Part shown: positions 39,786 to 48,756 of the stretch, one piece after another
How positions within the stretch are numbered: position 1 is the first letter of the stretch
Layout: every line of letters begins with the position of its first letter
From: Rikenella sp031551865
GTDB lineage: Bacteria; Bacteroidota; Bacteroidia; Bacteroidales; Rikenellaceae
Assembly (NCBI GenBank): GCA_031551865.1
Contig: JAVBMY010000005.1
Coordinates: forward strand, 1-64,000
Length of the DNA stretch: 64,000 nt
Direction: 5' to 3'
Notes under the pieces: generated by a model
The model's input: the letters and a program-made list of their open reading frames with translations, nothing else
Databases searched by the model: none
Told to the model about the DNA's origin: nothing
Made by a program: the position numbers and the translations under genes

Positions 39786-40880
39786 TTAGATCATGGGTTC
39801 TTCTTCGAGGATAATCTCGTTGTCATCGATGGTAACCGTTTCCCAGTCTGCTACTTTGGCTGTGAAACTGATCGTCGTTCGCTGCAGGGTGAGCGTGTAG
39901 AGGATCGACTTGCCGATCGCCCAGTTGGTTCCACCGTTGAGCGACAGCGTAGTTGTCTTTATATAGGGTTCCGAACCCGCGTGGGTGGTAACGGCGTAAT
40001 CGATTTCGATCACGACCGGCTGGAGCGCCGTTCCGTTCTGGGGAATCATATAGCAGTTCGGGGTGGCAAGCACGGTGGGCGCGGCCGAATAATTGACCAT
40101 GAGATCGTCGGTGGGGTTATCCTTGTCGAGGATCGCGTACGAGGCAGTGCCCGAGAGGCTCGCCCACGAAGGAGTCTGGTTGGTCGTTCCCCCGAGCGTG
40201 AGGATACCGGTATTGCGTATCCCGCTGAGGCGGATACCGGTCACTGTCGCGGAGTAGCCTTCCATGCCGGTGCTGAACGCGACGGCAAAGCGGACGCGGG
40301 TGGTTGCGTGGGTAAAGGTGAAGAGTACGGGAGAATAGTCGTCGGGAGTGCGGTTGGTCACCTGGGCGACGAGCAGGTCGACGTGGTCGGCGACACGGTC
40401 TTGCACCGTAAAGTTGACCTTGGGGGTACTTTTAGTCGTGACTGTCGTATTCATCGTGACTCCGGTCCCGTTGTTCGCCGTACCGTCGCTATAGGGTATG
40501 TAAGCGAAGAATGTATACTTGTCGGTAGGGACGATCGACCAGATTCTCGTGGGGGAGTATGTGGTCCCAGTTTCCGTCTTTTCGACCATCTGGTTGTACA
40601 TGATGTTGGGCACAGTGCTGCCCGCCGCGCTGGACCAGACGGCGCCGGCGGTATAGTAGGTAAACACGCCGAACCGGGCGCCCGAAGGGATCCCTGCGGG
40701 GTCGAGCGCTTTAGTTTTCGTATCCCATTCGCTGCCGCCGTGGTTTACTTTTCCGGCAAAATTCATCACCGACTCCTCGGGCGCTCCCGGAGTGTCGGTC
40801 TCGTTGCAGGCGGCCGCGAGAAACGCCGCAGCAGCCAGGAGCAGCGTTCGTACGATGCGGTTGTGAATTTTTCCGTTCAT
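39786..40880 (-). CDS. Fimbrillin family protein (Mfa_like_1 type, locus III)
   Basis: A 364-residue lipoprotein (lipobox AAAC, Cys25) with a TKA site near residue 56. Mfa_like_1 pattern: ARFGVFTYYTAG, YTFFAYIPYSDG, LFTFTHATTRVRFAVAFS and a C-terminal YTLTLQRTTISFTAKVADW. It follows the first fimbrillin of the locus after 142 bp, long enough for a separate start of transcription or an intergenic processing site. Probably a structural or adaptor pilin. Confidence 0.84.
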   Translation of the reverse strand: MNGKIHNRIVRTLLLAAAAFLAAACNETDTPGAPEESVMNFAGKVNHGGSEWDTKTKALDPAGIPSGARFGVFTYYTAGAVWSSAAGSTVPNIMYNQMVEKTETGTTYSPTRIWSIVPTDKYTFFAYIPYSDGTANNGTGVTMNTTVTTKSTPKVNFTVQDRVADHVDLLVAQVTNRTPDDYSPVLFTFTHATTRVRFAVAFSTGMEGYSATVTGIRLSGIRNTGILTLGGTTNQTPSWASLSGTASYAILDKDNPTDDLMVNYSAAPTVLATPNCYMIPQNGTALQPVVIEIDYAVTTHAGSEPYIKTTTLSLNGGTNWAIGKSILYTLTLQRTTISFTAKVADWETVTIDDNEIILEEEPMI

Positions 40881-41022
40881 GGGTGTTTCCCGTTCGGGTG
40901 GTTAGCGGTTCCGAAGGAGCCGTGTTTTTTGTTGGTGACCGGGAGGGGACATTCAACCCCGCCCGGCCTGGTTTTTCTGCAATATAAACGCCCGGGGGCG
41001 CGGAATATTGCGGGCCCGCGGA

Positions 41023-42012
41023 TTAGAGGTATACCGGGGGGGTAACTTCAGCCCAGTCTTCGAGTTGGGCGTCGAAGGTGATCTTGTTCAGGTTGATCTT
41101 GATGTTGAAGTTGTACGATTGTCCCGAAGCCAGTACGATCGGGGCACCCGCAAGGGCGGTGGAGAGGTTGAAGGTTTTCGAGTCAGGCACGCCGCCCACG
41201 GTGTAATTCACCACCAGGTCGCCGTTGCGCAGCGCTTGCGGAACCACGTAGAACACGTCGTTGGTCGTGGTGACGGGAGTCAGCACCGTGCCATCGAGTT
41301 TAGCCTGGAAATTACCCGAGAGGGCAAAGGTGGCTTCGGCACCCGAGACTGCGGTCATCTCGCCGTTGGCCATGTCAGCCCAAGCCACTTCGCCGGTGTT
41401 CGTCGCGGTTTTGAACGTGAGGCCGGTGATGACGATATCCCTGTCGGGATCAACGGTTTCAGAGTAAGCGGTAAAACGAACGCGGGTCAGGGCGTGTTTG
41501 AAAGTCACGAGGTAGTTCTGAGTCTGAAGCGCAACGGGGATCGGACCGACAGCCATCGTCACCAGGTCGGTGTTGTTATTGTTGGGGGTCACGAAAGTGA
41601 TTTTCTCAGACCCTGCGGTGGTGACAGCGGTTACGGTCACATTCGCATCGAAAGCCGACGGTTTGGTGTTGGTGTCGACGAAAGTCGTCTGGTTGGTCTT
41701 GGCATACCCGTAGAACGAATAGGGATTCACTCCGTCGTAGTAGTACATGCCCCTCCAGTCGTCCGGGTCGGCACTGGCGTTGCCGCGTTTGTAGAAATCG
41801 GTGTACAGGTTGTAGATGTCGGTAAATTCAAGGGTTGTGTTTTTATAACCAAAAATGTTGAATTGTCCGGCGTTCAGCGAGCTGGCGGCTTTGGCCACCA
41901 CAGTGTTGGAGAATTGGATGGCGCGTCCGGCGGGTTGTTCGACCGTTTCGTTTTTCGAGCAGCCGGTCATCATTGCGGCTGCAACGGCAACCATTAAAAA
42001 GATTTTTTTCAT
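41023..42012 (-). CDS. Fimbrillin family protein, probable major subunit of locus III
   Basis: A 329-residue lipoprotein (lipobox MTGC, Cys18) with an AKA site near residue 41. Mfa_like_1 pattern: FNIFGYKNTT, YSFYGYAKTNQTT, LVTFKHALTRVRFTAYSE, and a C-terminal YNFNIKINLNKITFDAQLEDW. It is the first fimbrillin after the anchor gene and has a 172-bp A/C-rich, G-poor leader with repeated CACAAACCAA, like the other pilin genes in this window. Position and leader suggest it is the main shaft subunit of locus III. Confidence 0.84.
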   Translation of the reverse strand: MKKIFLMVAVAAAMMTGCSKNETVEQPAGRAIQFSNTVVAKAASSLNAGQFNIFGYKNTTLEFTDIYNLYTDFYKRGNASADPDDWRGMYYYDGVNPYSFYGYAKTNQTTFVDTNTKPSAFDANVTVTAVTTAGSEKITFVTPNNNNTDLVTMAVGPIPVALQTQNYLVTFKHALTRVRFTAYSETVDPDRDIVITGLTFKTATNTGEVAWADMANGEMTAVSGAEATFALSGNFQAKLDGTVLTPVTTTNDVFYVVPQALRNGDLVVNYTVGGVPDSKTFNLSTALAGAPIVLASGQSYNFNIKINLNKITFDAQLEDWAEVTPPVYL

Positions 42013-42184
42013 TGTGTCAGGATTGGTTTGTGTTTTGGTTTTGTTTTCTGGTTAGGCTCTGGTTGGGCCTGTGATTTGGTTTGTGCTTGGCCTGTAGTCC
42101 GGCCGGGTTGGTTTGTGATTTAGCCTGATTGGTTTGTGTTTGGTTTGTGATTCCGATGTTTATGTGTTTGGTTAATATTTCGTT
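42013..42184 (-). promoter_or_regulatory. A/C-rich repetitive leader before the locus III fimbrillin
   Basis: Read on the minus strand, most of this 172-bp spacer lacks G and repeats CACAAACCAA and close variants (AACCAAACAC, CACAAACCAA, CAAACCAATC) five or six times. It resembles the leader at 20030-20198. It could be an unstructured, strongly translated 5' leader or a ribosome standby site. Confidence 0.55.
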
Positions 42185-43201
42185 CTATTCCAGTTCTACG
42201 GTTTGTTCATACCAGTCTTCGAGCGCGGAGTTCCAGCCGTCGGTGGATTCTGTCGCGGGGATGAGGATCGGGACCCCGCGCAGGTCGATTACCCCCCCTT
42301 CGCAGCACAAGGTTTCGTCGAGGTAGTCGTAAATGTCGAACGATTGCCGGTACACCGAATTGTCTACAAGCAAAAATTCGAAAGTGATGATATTGGTGTC
42401 TTCGGGCCGGCGTGTGGCGGGGTCGGCCTTATAGATACCGAAGGCCGTGATGACCGTAGAGATCGAAGTGGAGGAGGTTTTGGCGCAGTCGAACATCATG
42501 GTGGATCCCGCGCGTTCCAGTTCCATGCTGTACAGGTGTTTTGCAGCCGACACGCCGGTCATCGTGCCACGGTACTGCCGGGCATATTGCAATCCCTGGA
42601 TGTCGGTCAGGATCGTATAGGTGACGGTCTGGTTCCGGGGCAGCAGGTAGAGGTCTTGCTGCGTCTGCGGATCCAGCGTCACTTCGAAGTCCGGCACGCT
42701 GCCCACGAAAAGGTCATCGGGCTGTCCGATGGTGCGTGTGGCGGGAGGGGGCGTGGCGCTCCTCACCGTATTCTGTACATCCTCGCCGCCAGCCGGAGCG
42801 CCGGAGCGGTCGGCCGACGACATGACGCGGCCGGCGTAGAGGTTGTTGTATTGCGAACGCGATATCTCGGGCATCTGCGCCAAAAGCCCTTCGCAGGTCG
42901 CATCGCCTTTGATGGTGTAGAACTCGGAATCGTCGTTGAAGGTCACCACACGGTAGTGTCCCACGGGCAAGCTGACGGTTTCTTCTCCGGCGGCGAGATA
43001 GCGGACGTAATGCGTCCCGTCCTGCGCCGAGTAAAAATCGATCCTCATCTCCGGATGGAGATTCCCCATATAAGCCCGGTCGATGATGACGCGAAACGAA
43101 CGCTGGTGGGGGTGGTTCGGCTCACGGCATATTTCCTTGCGACACGCCGTCATAAAAAACAACGTGAGCAACGAAATACATATGATGGTTTTTTCTTTCA
43201 C
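42185..43201 (-). CDS. DUF5119 family lipoprotein, probable fimbrial anchor (locus III)
   Basis: A 338-residue lipoprotein. The GTG at 43201 is taken as start: its GTGA overlaps the stop of the preceding DUF3575 gene, and the following KEKTIICISLLTLFFMTAC is a normal lipoprotein signal (Cys20). An upstream extension of 78 residues in the same frame is the shadow of the DUF3575 gene. The mature start (CRKEICREPN), the LPVGHYRVVTFNDDSEFY segment and the C-terminal DVTLDPQTQQDLY and GVIDLRGVPI strands fit DUF5119 proteins. These are often found where Mfa2 is expected. It probably anchors or caps the locus III pilus. Confidence 0.78.
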   Translation of the reverse strand: MKEKTIICISLLTLFFMTACRKEICREPNHPHQRSFRVIIDRAYMGNLHPEMRIDFYSAQDGTHYVRYLAAGEETVSLPVGHYRVVTFNDDSEFYTIKGDATCEGLLAQMPEISRSQYNNLYAGRVMSSADRSGAPAGGEDVQNTVRSATPPPATRTIGQPDDLFVGSVPDFEVTLDPQTQQDLYLLPRNQTVTYTILTDIQGLQYARQYRGTMTGVSAAKHLYSMELERAGSTMMFDCAKTSSTSISTVITAFGIYKADPATRRPEDTNIITFEFLLVDNSVYRQSFDIYDYLDETLCCEGGVIDLRGVPILIPATESTDGWNSALEDWYEQTVELE

Positions 43202-43956
43202 TTTCTTTTTCCGAATTTCCACCGCAGCGAGGCCTCGGCTTTGGTCACTCCCCAGTATTTCAGGCGGTTTGTGCCGTCGTATACGTAGTGGTCGCCCATA
43301 TCGTCGTAGCGGACGTATTTCTGGAACCGGGTGTCGAGGTATCCTGCACCAATGCCGAACCTGAAAGCCAGGCGGTTGCTCAGGCGCACGGCGTAACCGA
43401 CGCTCAGGCCGGCCGCCACAAGGGATTCGCTCCAATAGCCTTCCCGCCCATTTTTAAGGTCGTACGCCCCCGAGAAGGCATACGCCCCCATATAAAACCC
43501 GCGGTAGGAACCGGGCTTGCCGAACCAATAGCGGATCTCGGGGCCCAGCGTCCATAACTGATAGAAGCGGTCTTTGCTCGATTGTTTCCACCAGGCGATG
43601 TCGAAGTTCAGGCTGGCCGACCACCGGTCGGCAAAGGCGTACTCGACGCTGATATTAGGCCTCAATATGCCCCAATACAGCACATTGGTTTCGATCGCCC
43701 AACGGTAGTTCTCCGCCGATGCGACCCGGTTCTGCATGTGTTTGCATGCACTATACGGAAGGGTGAATAAGAGTTTGGATGTGGCGCGATCTATGGGCTG
43801 TGTTCGTGCTTCTTTGTACAGCATTGAGCTGCCGGGGGTTTGGTTGGCAGTATTGCCCGGGGAAAACGTATGACCGCCTCCCTTACTCGTTCCAACTTGA
43901 AATGCCAGAACGAATAAGCATACAACGGTCAGATATTTTTCTTTTATCTTTCGCAA
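43198..43956 (-). CDS. DUF3575 family outer-membrane protein (locus III)
   Basis: A 252-residue exported protein, the first gene of locus III. The DUF3575 core is at about 85-250 (AIETNVLYWGILRPNISVEY, LGPEIRYWFGKPGSYRGFYMGAYA, then LRWKFGKRK). Unlike the three other DUF3575 proteins here it lacks the YDKYxCxxC cysteine pair (the equivalent reads FQKYVRYDDMG) and has no STN domain. The only in-frame start after an upstream stop is TTG at 43956, followed by a signal peptide. The gene overlaps the next one by 4 bp. A TAACTTTG box at 44076-44083 (minus strand) could be its -7 element, but no -33 is seen. Confidence 0.8.
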   Translation of the reverse strand: MRKIKEKYLTVVCLFVLAFQVGTSKGGGHTFSPGNTANQTPGSSMLYKEARTQPIDRATSKLLFTLPYSACKHMQNRVASAENYRWAIETNVLYWGILRPNISVEYAFADRWSASLNFDIAWWKQSSKDRFYQLWTLGPEIRYWFGKPGSYRGFYMGAYAFSGAYDLKNGREGYWSESLVAAGLSVGYAVRLSNRLAFRFGIGAGYLDTRFQKYVRYDDMGDHYVYDGTNRLKYWGVTKAEASLRWKFGKRK

Positions 43957-44403
43957 CGGGTCTTTCCCCTATTTTATCGATGCGTAAGAACTATAATATA
44001 ACGCAGGGTACGGAATTATATTATCTTTGATCATCGGGTGTATTTTTCTGTCGTCAAAAAACTTTGCGTCGCGCGCAAAGTTACTACTTTTTCAGGAATA
44101 TGACGCTTTTACCGCGGCAGATTTATCCCCTGGGGGCATAGTTCCGTTGCCGGCTTTAGCCCTGGTGTGTGATTTTTCACCGCCTCTTCCTGTTGACCAT
44201 CGGCCTTCGGACAGAAAGGCATAATCAAAATAAGTGGCTGACAATCAGTGATAATTGTGGCCCTGACATCCCTCCCTGTTACAGACAGCAAGAGTATGGC
44301 CCCCCGGCGATCTGTCTCCGTATTCGCCGCCGCAGGTCAAGCATAAAAAAGCGGGGCTTGTAGAAAAAAGCCCCGCCCAAACCTCTTTTTCGGGATCGTT
44401 ACG
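43957..44403. other. Gene-free region between locus III and the DUF1254 gene
   Basis: No convincing coding frame. Both flanking genes are on the minus strand. It holds the presumed promoter region of locus III (a TAACTTTG -7-like box on the minus strand at 44076-44083, without a clear -33) and, near 44351, the terminator of the DUF1254 gene. Nothing else was recognised. Confidence 0.5.
44345..44376 (-). terminator. Rho-independent terminator after the DUF1254 gene
   Basis: An 8-bp stem GCGGGGCT / AGCCCCGC with a 10-nt loop; on the minus strand it is followed by TTTTTTATGC. It lies 28 bp after the DUF1254 stop codon. Confidence 0.85.
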
Positions 44404-45843
44404 TTATTTCACTTCTTCAAAATCACCAATTTCCCAAGTTTTTTGCATGATCGGGGCGCCAACGCCAAAAAAGCGTACGATAATCTCAGTGACAACACCT
44501 TCTCGGGTGGGTATCCAGTTCGATTCTTTGCCTGCCGGAGCTTCAGGGGCCAGGTAAATATCCACTGTGCCGTCGCTATTTTTCACCAATTCAGGATTCA
44601 ACGACGACCGGTTCGACCGGTTCAGATCACGGATTAGCCCATGCGTACTGCGGTCGTAGGCTGTTACTGACCAGTATTGCGATACGGGAACATTGGCAGG
44701 GACATGTAATTTATATGTTTTTGCCCCGTCGAGCCAGTTGCCGTTTTTGTCATGAGAAGTGAATACGTAAAGCTGGTGCTGCCCTGCGCCCACGCGCTTT
44801 CCGCTGCTGAATCCCCAATAGTAAGTAACCCCTCTGTCATCTACGGGATAACTGTTGGGGACCTGATAGCCTGTTCCCCACGATTTCAGAATCTCATCGC
44901 CCAAAGGCCAGACCCAGTGGGTGCCCTGATAATAAACAGGAATAGATTCGTACAGGCTGTCGATCCATGCATGAGCGTTGGTGACAGCTGCTTTCAACCG
45001 TGTTTCCATTGTCGTATCTGGGGCGAATGTTTTCCCTTTCTCGATACCGATAGTCCTCAGCATATCGATCATCACACGATCGCGTTCGAGCCACGGCTCG
45101 GTTTGCACGATGCGGTCGAGCGAACGGTAAAATTCCATGTCGTAAGGAATAACAGCATCGAACACCTGGTCGGTCACGTCCACAAAAACAGACTGCGAAG
45201 GATTGGCAGCCTCTGACAGCGGATACAGTTTGATGCGTTTGAGGTAGTCGACCGCCCGGGCCACGTCGGCCTCGCCGCTCGTGGCGGGGATGGAGCGCAG
45301 CAAGGCATATCCCTTGTAATTGTCCGAAGGCAGGGCGATGTATCCTGCGGGGATTTTCCCTGCATATCCCGGGGGCAGGATGAGATATTTCCCGCCTTTG
45401 CCCGCATCGGCTCCGGCAGGGCCCACGTCCTCCAGCGCTTTTTGCCAGCAATCCATGAGCGTGCCGACGATGGTCCCCTTGTCGGCAGGCGGGATCTCCA
45501 GCACCACCGGGCCTACGGTTTCCGTATTGAAGAATGGCAAAATGTAGATGGCATCGGTATTGGGGGTCAGTAACTGGTTTTTCCAATCAGACGGGCGCGA
45601 CCAATGTACAAGTTGATTATCTTTGGCCCCGGCTTTCAGGAATGCCTGGTACATGCGGTCGTAATTCACGGCGGGCATACCCCAAATGACGGCTTCCATC
45701 GCACGGGCATGGAACACTTGCGCCTGCATGTTTGCGGCCGCATCCCGGCCGTCTGCCTGTCCGTGCTGCGGCTGGCCGCAGGAGGTAAATGCCGCGGCAG
45801 CGGCAAACAGGAGGAATGATATTTTTATATTCAATGTTTTCAT
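44404..45843 (-). CDS. DUF1254/DUF1214 domain lipoprotein
   Basis: A 479-residue lipoprotein (lipobox FTSC, Cys22). The N-terminal DUF1254 part shows AVIWGMPAVNYDRMY, LLTPNTDAIYILPFF and VGPVVLEIPPADKG. The C-terminal DUF1214 part shows YYWGFSSGKRVGAGQHQLYVF, SQYWSVTAYDRSTHGLI and NWIPTREG. Proteins of this pair occur widely, and no enzymatic role is established. It is divergent from the AraC regulator of locus IV over about 480 bp, so the regulator might also act here, but nothing in the sequence proves this. It has its own terminator. Confidence 0.88.
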   Translation of the reverse strand: MKTLNIKISFLLFAAAAAFTSCGQPQHGQADGRDAAANMQAQVFHARAMEAVIWGMPAVNYDRMYQAFLKAGAKDNQLVHWSRPSDWKNQLLTPNTDAIYILPFFNTETVGPVVLEIPPADKGTIVGTLMDCWQKALEDVGPAGADAGKGGKYLILPPGYAGKIPAGYIALPSDNYKGYALLRSIPATSGEADVARAVDYLKRIKLYPLSEAANPSQSVFVDVTDQVFDAVIPYDMEFYRSLDRIVQTEPWLERDRVMIDMLRTIGIEKGKTFAPDTTMETRLKAAVTNAHAWIDSLYESIPVYYQGTHWVWPLGDEILKSWGTGYQVPNSYPVDDRGVTYYWGFSSGKRVGAGQHQLYVFTSHDKNGNWLDGAKTYKLHVPANVPVSQYWSVTAYDRSTHGLIRDLNRSNRSSLNPELVKNSDGTVDIYLAPEAPAGKESNWIPTREGVVTEIIVRFFGVGAPIMQKTWEIGDFEEVK

Positions 45844-46324
45844 ATCTGTTTTATTTCACTTTTTCCAAATCATTCAACAACCGGGGCGGTGCCCGCCTCA
45901 ATGCTTCCGGAGTTGCCCCGTAAAAGCAAATCTGAGCGGCCGCCTTCGTATCCCGCGGACGCCTCGGGAACAAGCATATGCATCCACCAAACCATCTGCA
46001 TTTTCTCAGTGTTGGAGGATAAGTCTGCAAGAGATTGTCGTGTCTCGCACTGCAAATTTCATTCCATTCTCGAAACAGGCATTCACGGCCAGTCGCCGGA
46101 TTGCGAAACAGCCCCAACAATGGGGAGAAGAAGGGTGTTTATGGATACAATAAACCCGCTGCGAATATCGTTATAATGTGATTTACTTACCTGCCCGTTT
46201 TTTACCGCCGGCTGGCTCAAATATAAAACGCCGCTACAGCCGAGAAGTCCCCCAAAAACGGCTTGTATCGAGACCACACGCGATGACAAAAAATCAAGAC
46301 CAAATAAATAAAACCAACGAGAGA
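45844..46324. other. Divergent intergenic region, DUF1254 gene and AraC gene
   Basis: About 480 bp between divergent genes. One short frame on the minus strand (45870-46055, 61 codons, product start MQCETRQSLADLSSN) looks slightly protein-like but has no recognisable domain and no clear ribosome site, so I do not call it a gene. The promoters of both flanking genes should lie here; no clear TTTG/TAnnTTTG pair was found. Confidence 0.4.
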
Positions 46325-47188
46325 ATGAATTGTATTGACGGATGTAGATTGTTGTATGCCGACGAGCATTTTTCGTGCAGCAACTACAGCGGAGGAGAGA
46401 ACGGAGTGGTGGAAATCCTGGAGTACACCAAAGGAGAGGTGAAAGACCGCTTATTTAATGACACCGAGGTGGGATTTGTCATCAGAGGCAAAGTGCAAAT
46501 CAGTGTAAACGGCATAAAAGACTATCCGATCGGCGCAGAGAGAATCATCATATCGCCCATGGGAACACGGTTCCGGGTGGAAGCCGTGGAGGACACGACT
46601 GTGTTGGTATTCCACATGAAATATACCATGCAACTTTGCGAATCGTTCAGGTACGACAGCCTTGTTTATGAACAGGTGCCGAATATGGACTGTGAGCTGA
46701 AGACGCTCGGTTTCAATCCGGCGATCCGCAATTTTATCCGCGATCTTACGGAGCGTTTTAACGACGGCCTGAGGTGCAGGCACTATCTGGAGAATAAATT
46801 ATCGGAATTGTTCTTCCTGCTACGCGCATACTATACCAAGGAAGAGCTTGCCGCATTCTTTTGCAGGCTCATGACAAGCGACCTCGCGTTCAGGGATCTC
46901 ATCATCCGGAACTATTCAAAAGTGAGATCAGTCAAAGAGCTGTCCGACCTGGCCCATTATTCCGAAGCCGGGTTTCACAAACATTTCAAGAAGGTATTCG
47001 GGGAATCGCCTTCCGACTGGCTCAACCGCGAAAAGGCCAATGCCGTCCGTCGCAAACTCACGCAAACCCAGACCCCCCTGAAAATTATAAGCGATGAGTT
47101 CGGGTTCTCCTCCGTATCGCATCTTAACAAATTTTGCAAGAAGCACTTCGGGGCGACTCCCCTGCAGATACGGAACGGAGCGAGATAA
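46325..47188 (+). CDS. AraC-family transcriptional regulator (locus IV)
   Basis: A 287-residue regulator: an N-terminal cupin-like ligand domain (VGFVIRGKVQISVNG, about 35-110) and a C-terminal AraC double HTH (VKELSDLAHYSEAGFHKHFKKVFGESP, then ISDEFGFSSVSHLNKFCKKHFGATPLQI, about 190-285). The start at 46325 (MNCIDGC) gives a protein of nearly the same length as the locus V regulator (284 residues) and similar start. ATG codons further upstream (46283) are open but would add 14 residues with no counterpart. It is followed after 152 bp by the Mfa1 gene on the same strand, so it very probably controls locus IV. Confidence 0.88.
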   Translation: MNCIDGCRLLYADEHFSCSNYSGGENGVVEILEYTKGEVKDRLFNDTEVGFVIRGKVQISVNGIKDYPIGAERIIISPMGTRFRVEAVEDTTVLVFHMKYTMQLCESFRYDSLVYEQVPNMDCELKTLGFNPAIRNFIRDLTERFNDGLRCRHYLENKLSELFFLLRAYYTKEELAAFFCRLMTSDLAFRDLIIRNYSKVRSVKELSDLAHYSEAGFHKHFKKVFGESPSDWLNREKANAVRRKLTQTQTPLKIISDEFGFSSVSHLNKFCKKHFGATPLQIRNGAR

Positions 47189-47265
47189 CACCCGAAGTGT
47201 ACCGAATTGTACAATAACGGTAGAAGAAAGTGGAAAATACGAGGCGGCTGTGCCCGTTATATTTG
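47188..47265 (+). promoter_or_regulatory. Candidate activator-dependent promoter of the locus IV Mfa1 gene
   Basis: TATATTTG at 47258-47265 is a perfect -7 box, but there is no TTTG 19-21 bp upstream. Just upstream lie two small inverted repeats: ACAC-CCG-AAGTGT (47188-47200, overlapping the araC stop) and TGTAC-CGAATT-GTACA (47198-47213). Lack of a -33 with upstream palindromes suggests activation by the AraC protein. Confidence 0.45.
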
Positions 47266-47340
47266 CGACACTAAAAAATCAGGGGGGCTTGCAGAAAAAT
47301 GCCGGGCTACCCGCCAAACAAAAAACAACTGAAAAACCAA

Positions 47341-48651
47341 ATGAAAACGCAAATAAAAACAGCAAAAATCCTGGTCAGTCTGGCCGCAGCATCCCTTGTC
47401 CTTGCGGGCTGCAGCAAAGAGACCGACCAACCCTCGGCCGCAGACAATGGCAAACCTACCTACGTACAGGTCAACGTATCCTACCCGAAGAGTCCTGTAA
47501 CCCGTGCAGTCAACGACCCGACCGCAACGGCTTTCGAAGTCAAACTGAACACCGTGGATGTCTTTATCTTCGACGCCGCAAGCAATACGTTGGTAAAGCG
47601 CCAGAGGCTCTCGGCCGCTGATTTCGATGCCGTAGCTCCGGGAAGCGGCAACAACGACCTCTATTCCTCCGTTACCAAAGTAGCCACCACGACCGGACCC
47701 AAGAAAATCTATGTAGGCCTTAACCTGCCGGTATCGTTCCCGAACGTTTCTTCGGTCGGCGAGTTGAAGTCCGGCTGGACGACCGCTTTGAGCCAGCTCG
47801 TCACGGCCAGCGGCATCGCGATGTTCTCCGCCACCGAAACCGACAAAACGCTGGTAGAAACGACGGATCCTTCTTATACCGCCAACAACGTGTTCACAGT
47901 TCAGGTCGAACGTCTGGTCGCCAAAGTAGCCGTGGAGGACGGTGGAATCGTAAGCGCAGTGCCCGGCGGGGCGGTCTCGGATGTGGAATTCGCCGTCCAT
48001 ACTTCCAACAAACGGCTCTTCCCCGTGAAGAACGTAGCGGGCGGTATCGTCAAAGACCCGAACTGGGCGCTGGGAAGTTACGCGGCGGCTGATTTCGAGA
48101 ACTTCAGCGACTATACTCCCATCGACGCGACCGGCACCTCAGGCACGAACGGCTCGGCAGCCAACCTGCTGACAGCCAAGTATATTCCCGAGAACACGAG
48201 CGAAGCTCACCTGCAAAAAGAAACCAGCTATGCATCGATCCGCGCCAAATTCGTCCCTGCGGAATTTTCCGACGAGACCGGAGCGTCTAAAGGGGCTAAC
48301 GCAGGCCAATCCGCCAAGACCTTCTGGATCGTTTCTAATGCGGGCGGGGCACGCAAATTCTTCGATGTACAAACGGAAGCGGCAACTTACGCCGCAAACA
48401 ACGGCGGAACAGTAAGCGCATCCTATACCGGCGGCTACTGCTACTACCAGGCATACCTCAATCCTAAAAACGGGTACAATGCCGTCCGCAACGACTTCTA
48501 TCATGTCGTGATCACCAAAATCAACGGCCCCGGCAAGCCCGATCCCGATCCCAAAGATCCCGATCTGCCGGTCGAAACCCCTACCGACATCACCGTCAGC
48601 GTAGAGATCATCGCCTGGACCTACGCGGCCGACAACTACGAACTTAACTAA
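47341..48651 (+). CDS. Mfa1-family major fimbrial subunit (locus IV)
   Basis: A 436-residue lipoprotein (lipobox LAGC, Cys24) with a TRA site near residue 56, the place where Arg-specific cleavage matures Mfa1/FimA-type pilins. Typical features are VDVFIFDAA, VERLVAKVAVEDGG, KYIPENTSEAH and the C-terminal YNAVRNDFYHVVITKINGPG followed by ITVSVEIIAWTYAADNYELN, closely resembling the Mfa1 end. The start at 47341 (MKTQIK) gives a normal lipoprotein signal; a longer frame from 47299 is not needed. Its leader (47290-47340) is A-rich with few G residues. It precedes the Mfa2 gene by 105 bp. Confidence 0.9.
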   Translation: MKTQIKTAKILVSLAAASLVLAGCSKETDQPSAADNGKPTYVQVNVSYPKSPVTRAVNDPTATAFEVKLNTVDVFIFDAASNTLVKRQRLSAADFDAVAPGSGNNDLYSSVTKVATTTGPKKIYVGLNLPVSFPNVSSVGELKSGWTTALSQLVTASGIAMFSATETDKTLVETTDPSYTANNVFTVQVERLVAKVAVEDGGIVSAVPGGAVSDVEFAVHTSNKRLFPVKNVAGGIVKDPNWALGSYAAADFENFSDYTPIDATGTSGTNGSAANLLTAKYIPENTSEAHLQKETSYASIRAKFVPAEFSDETGASKGANAGQSAKTFWIVSNAGGARKFFDVQTEAATYAANNGGTVSASYTGGYCYYQAYLNPKNGYNAVRNDFYHVVITKINGPGKPDPDPKDPDLPVETPTDITVSVEIIAWTYAADNYELN

Positions 48652-48756
48652 TCCAACCAATAATTCATGCCGGGAATGTGCACAGGAATTTCCTAAGGAT
48701 TCCCCAAGCGCTTCCCGGCATCATTAAGAACTCCCCCCTCGCATACGAGACAAAAC

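Noticed and set aside
43202..43435. A 78-codon N-terminal extension of the DUF5119 gene.
   Set aside because: It lies inside the DUF3575 gene in another frame, is rich in Arg and Pro, and would bury the lipoprotein signal. The GTG at 43201 with GTGA overlap is far better.
45870..46055. A 61-codon minus-strand frame upstream of the DUF1254 gene.
   Set aside because: Somewhat protein-like but without a domain, homologue in the window or clear start site; kept only as a note in the intergenic entry.
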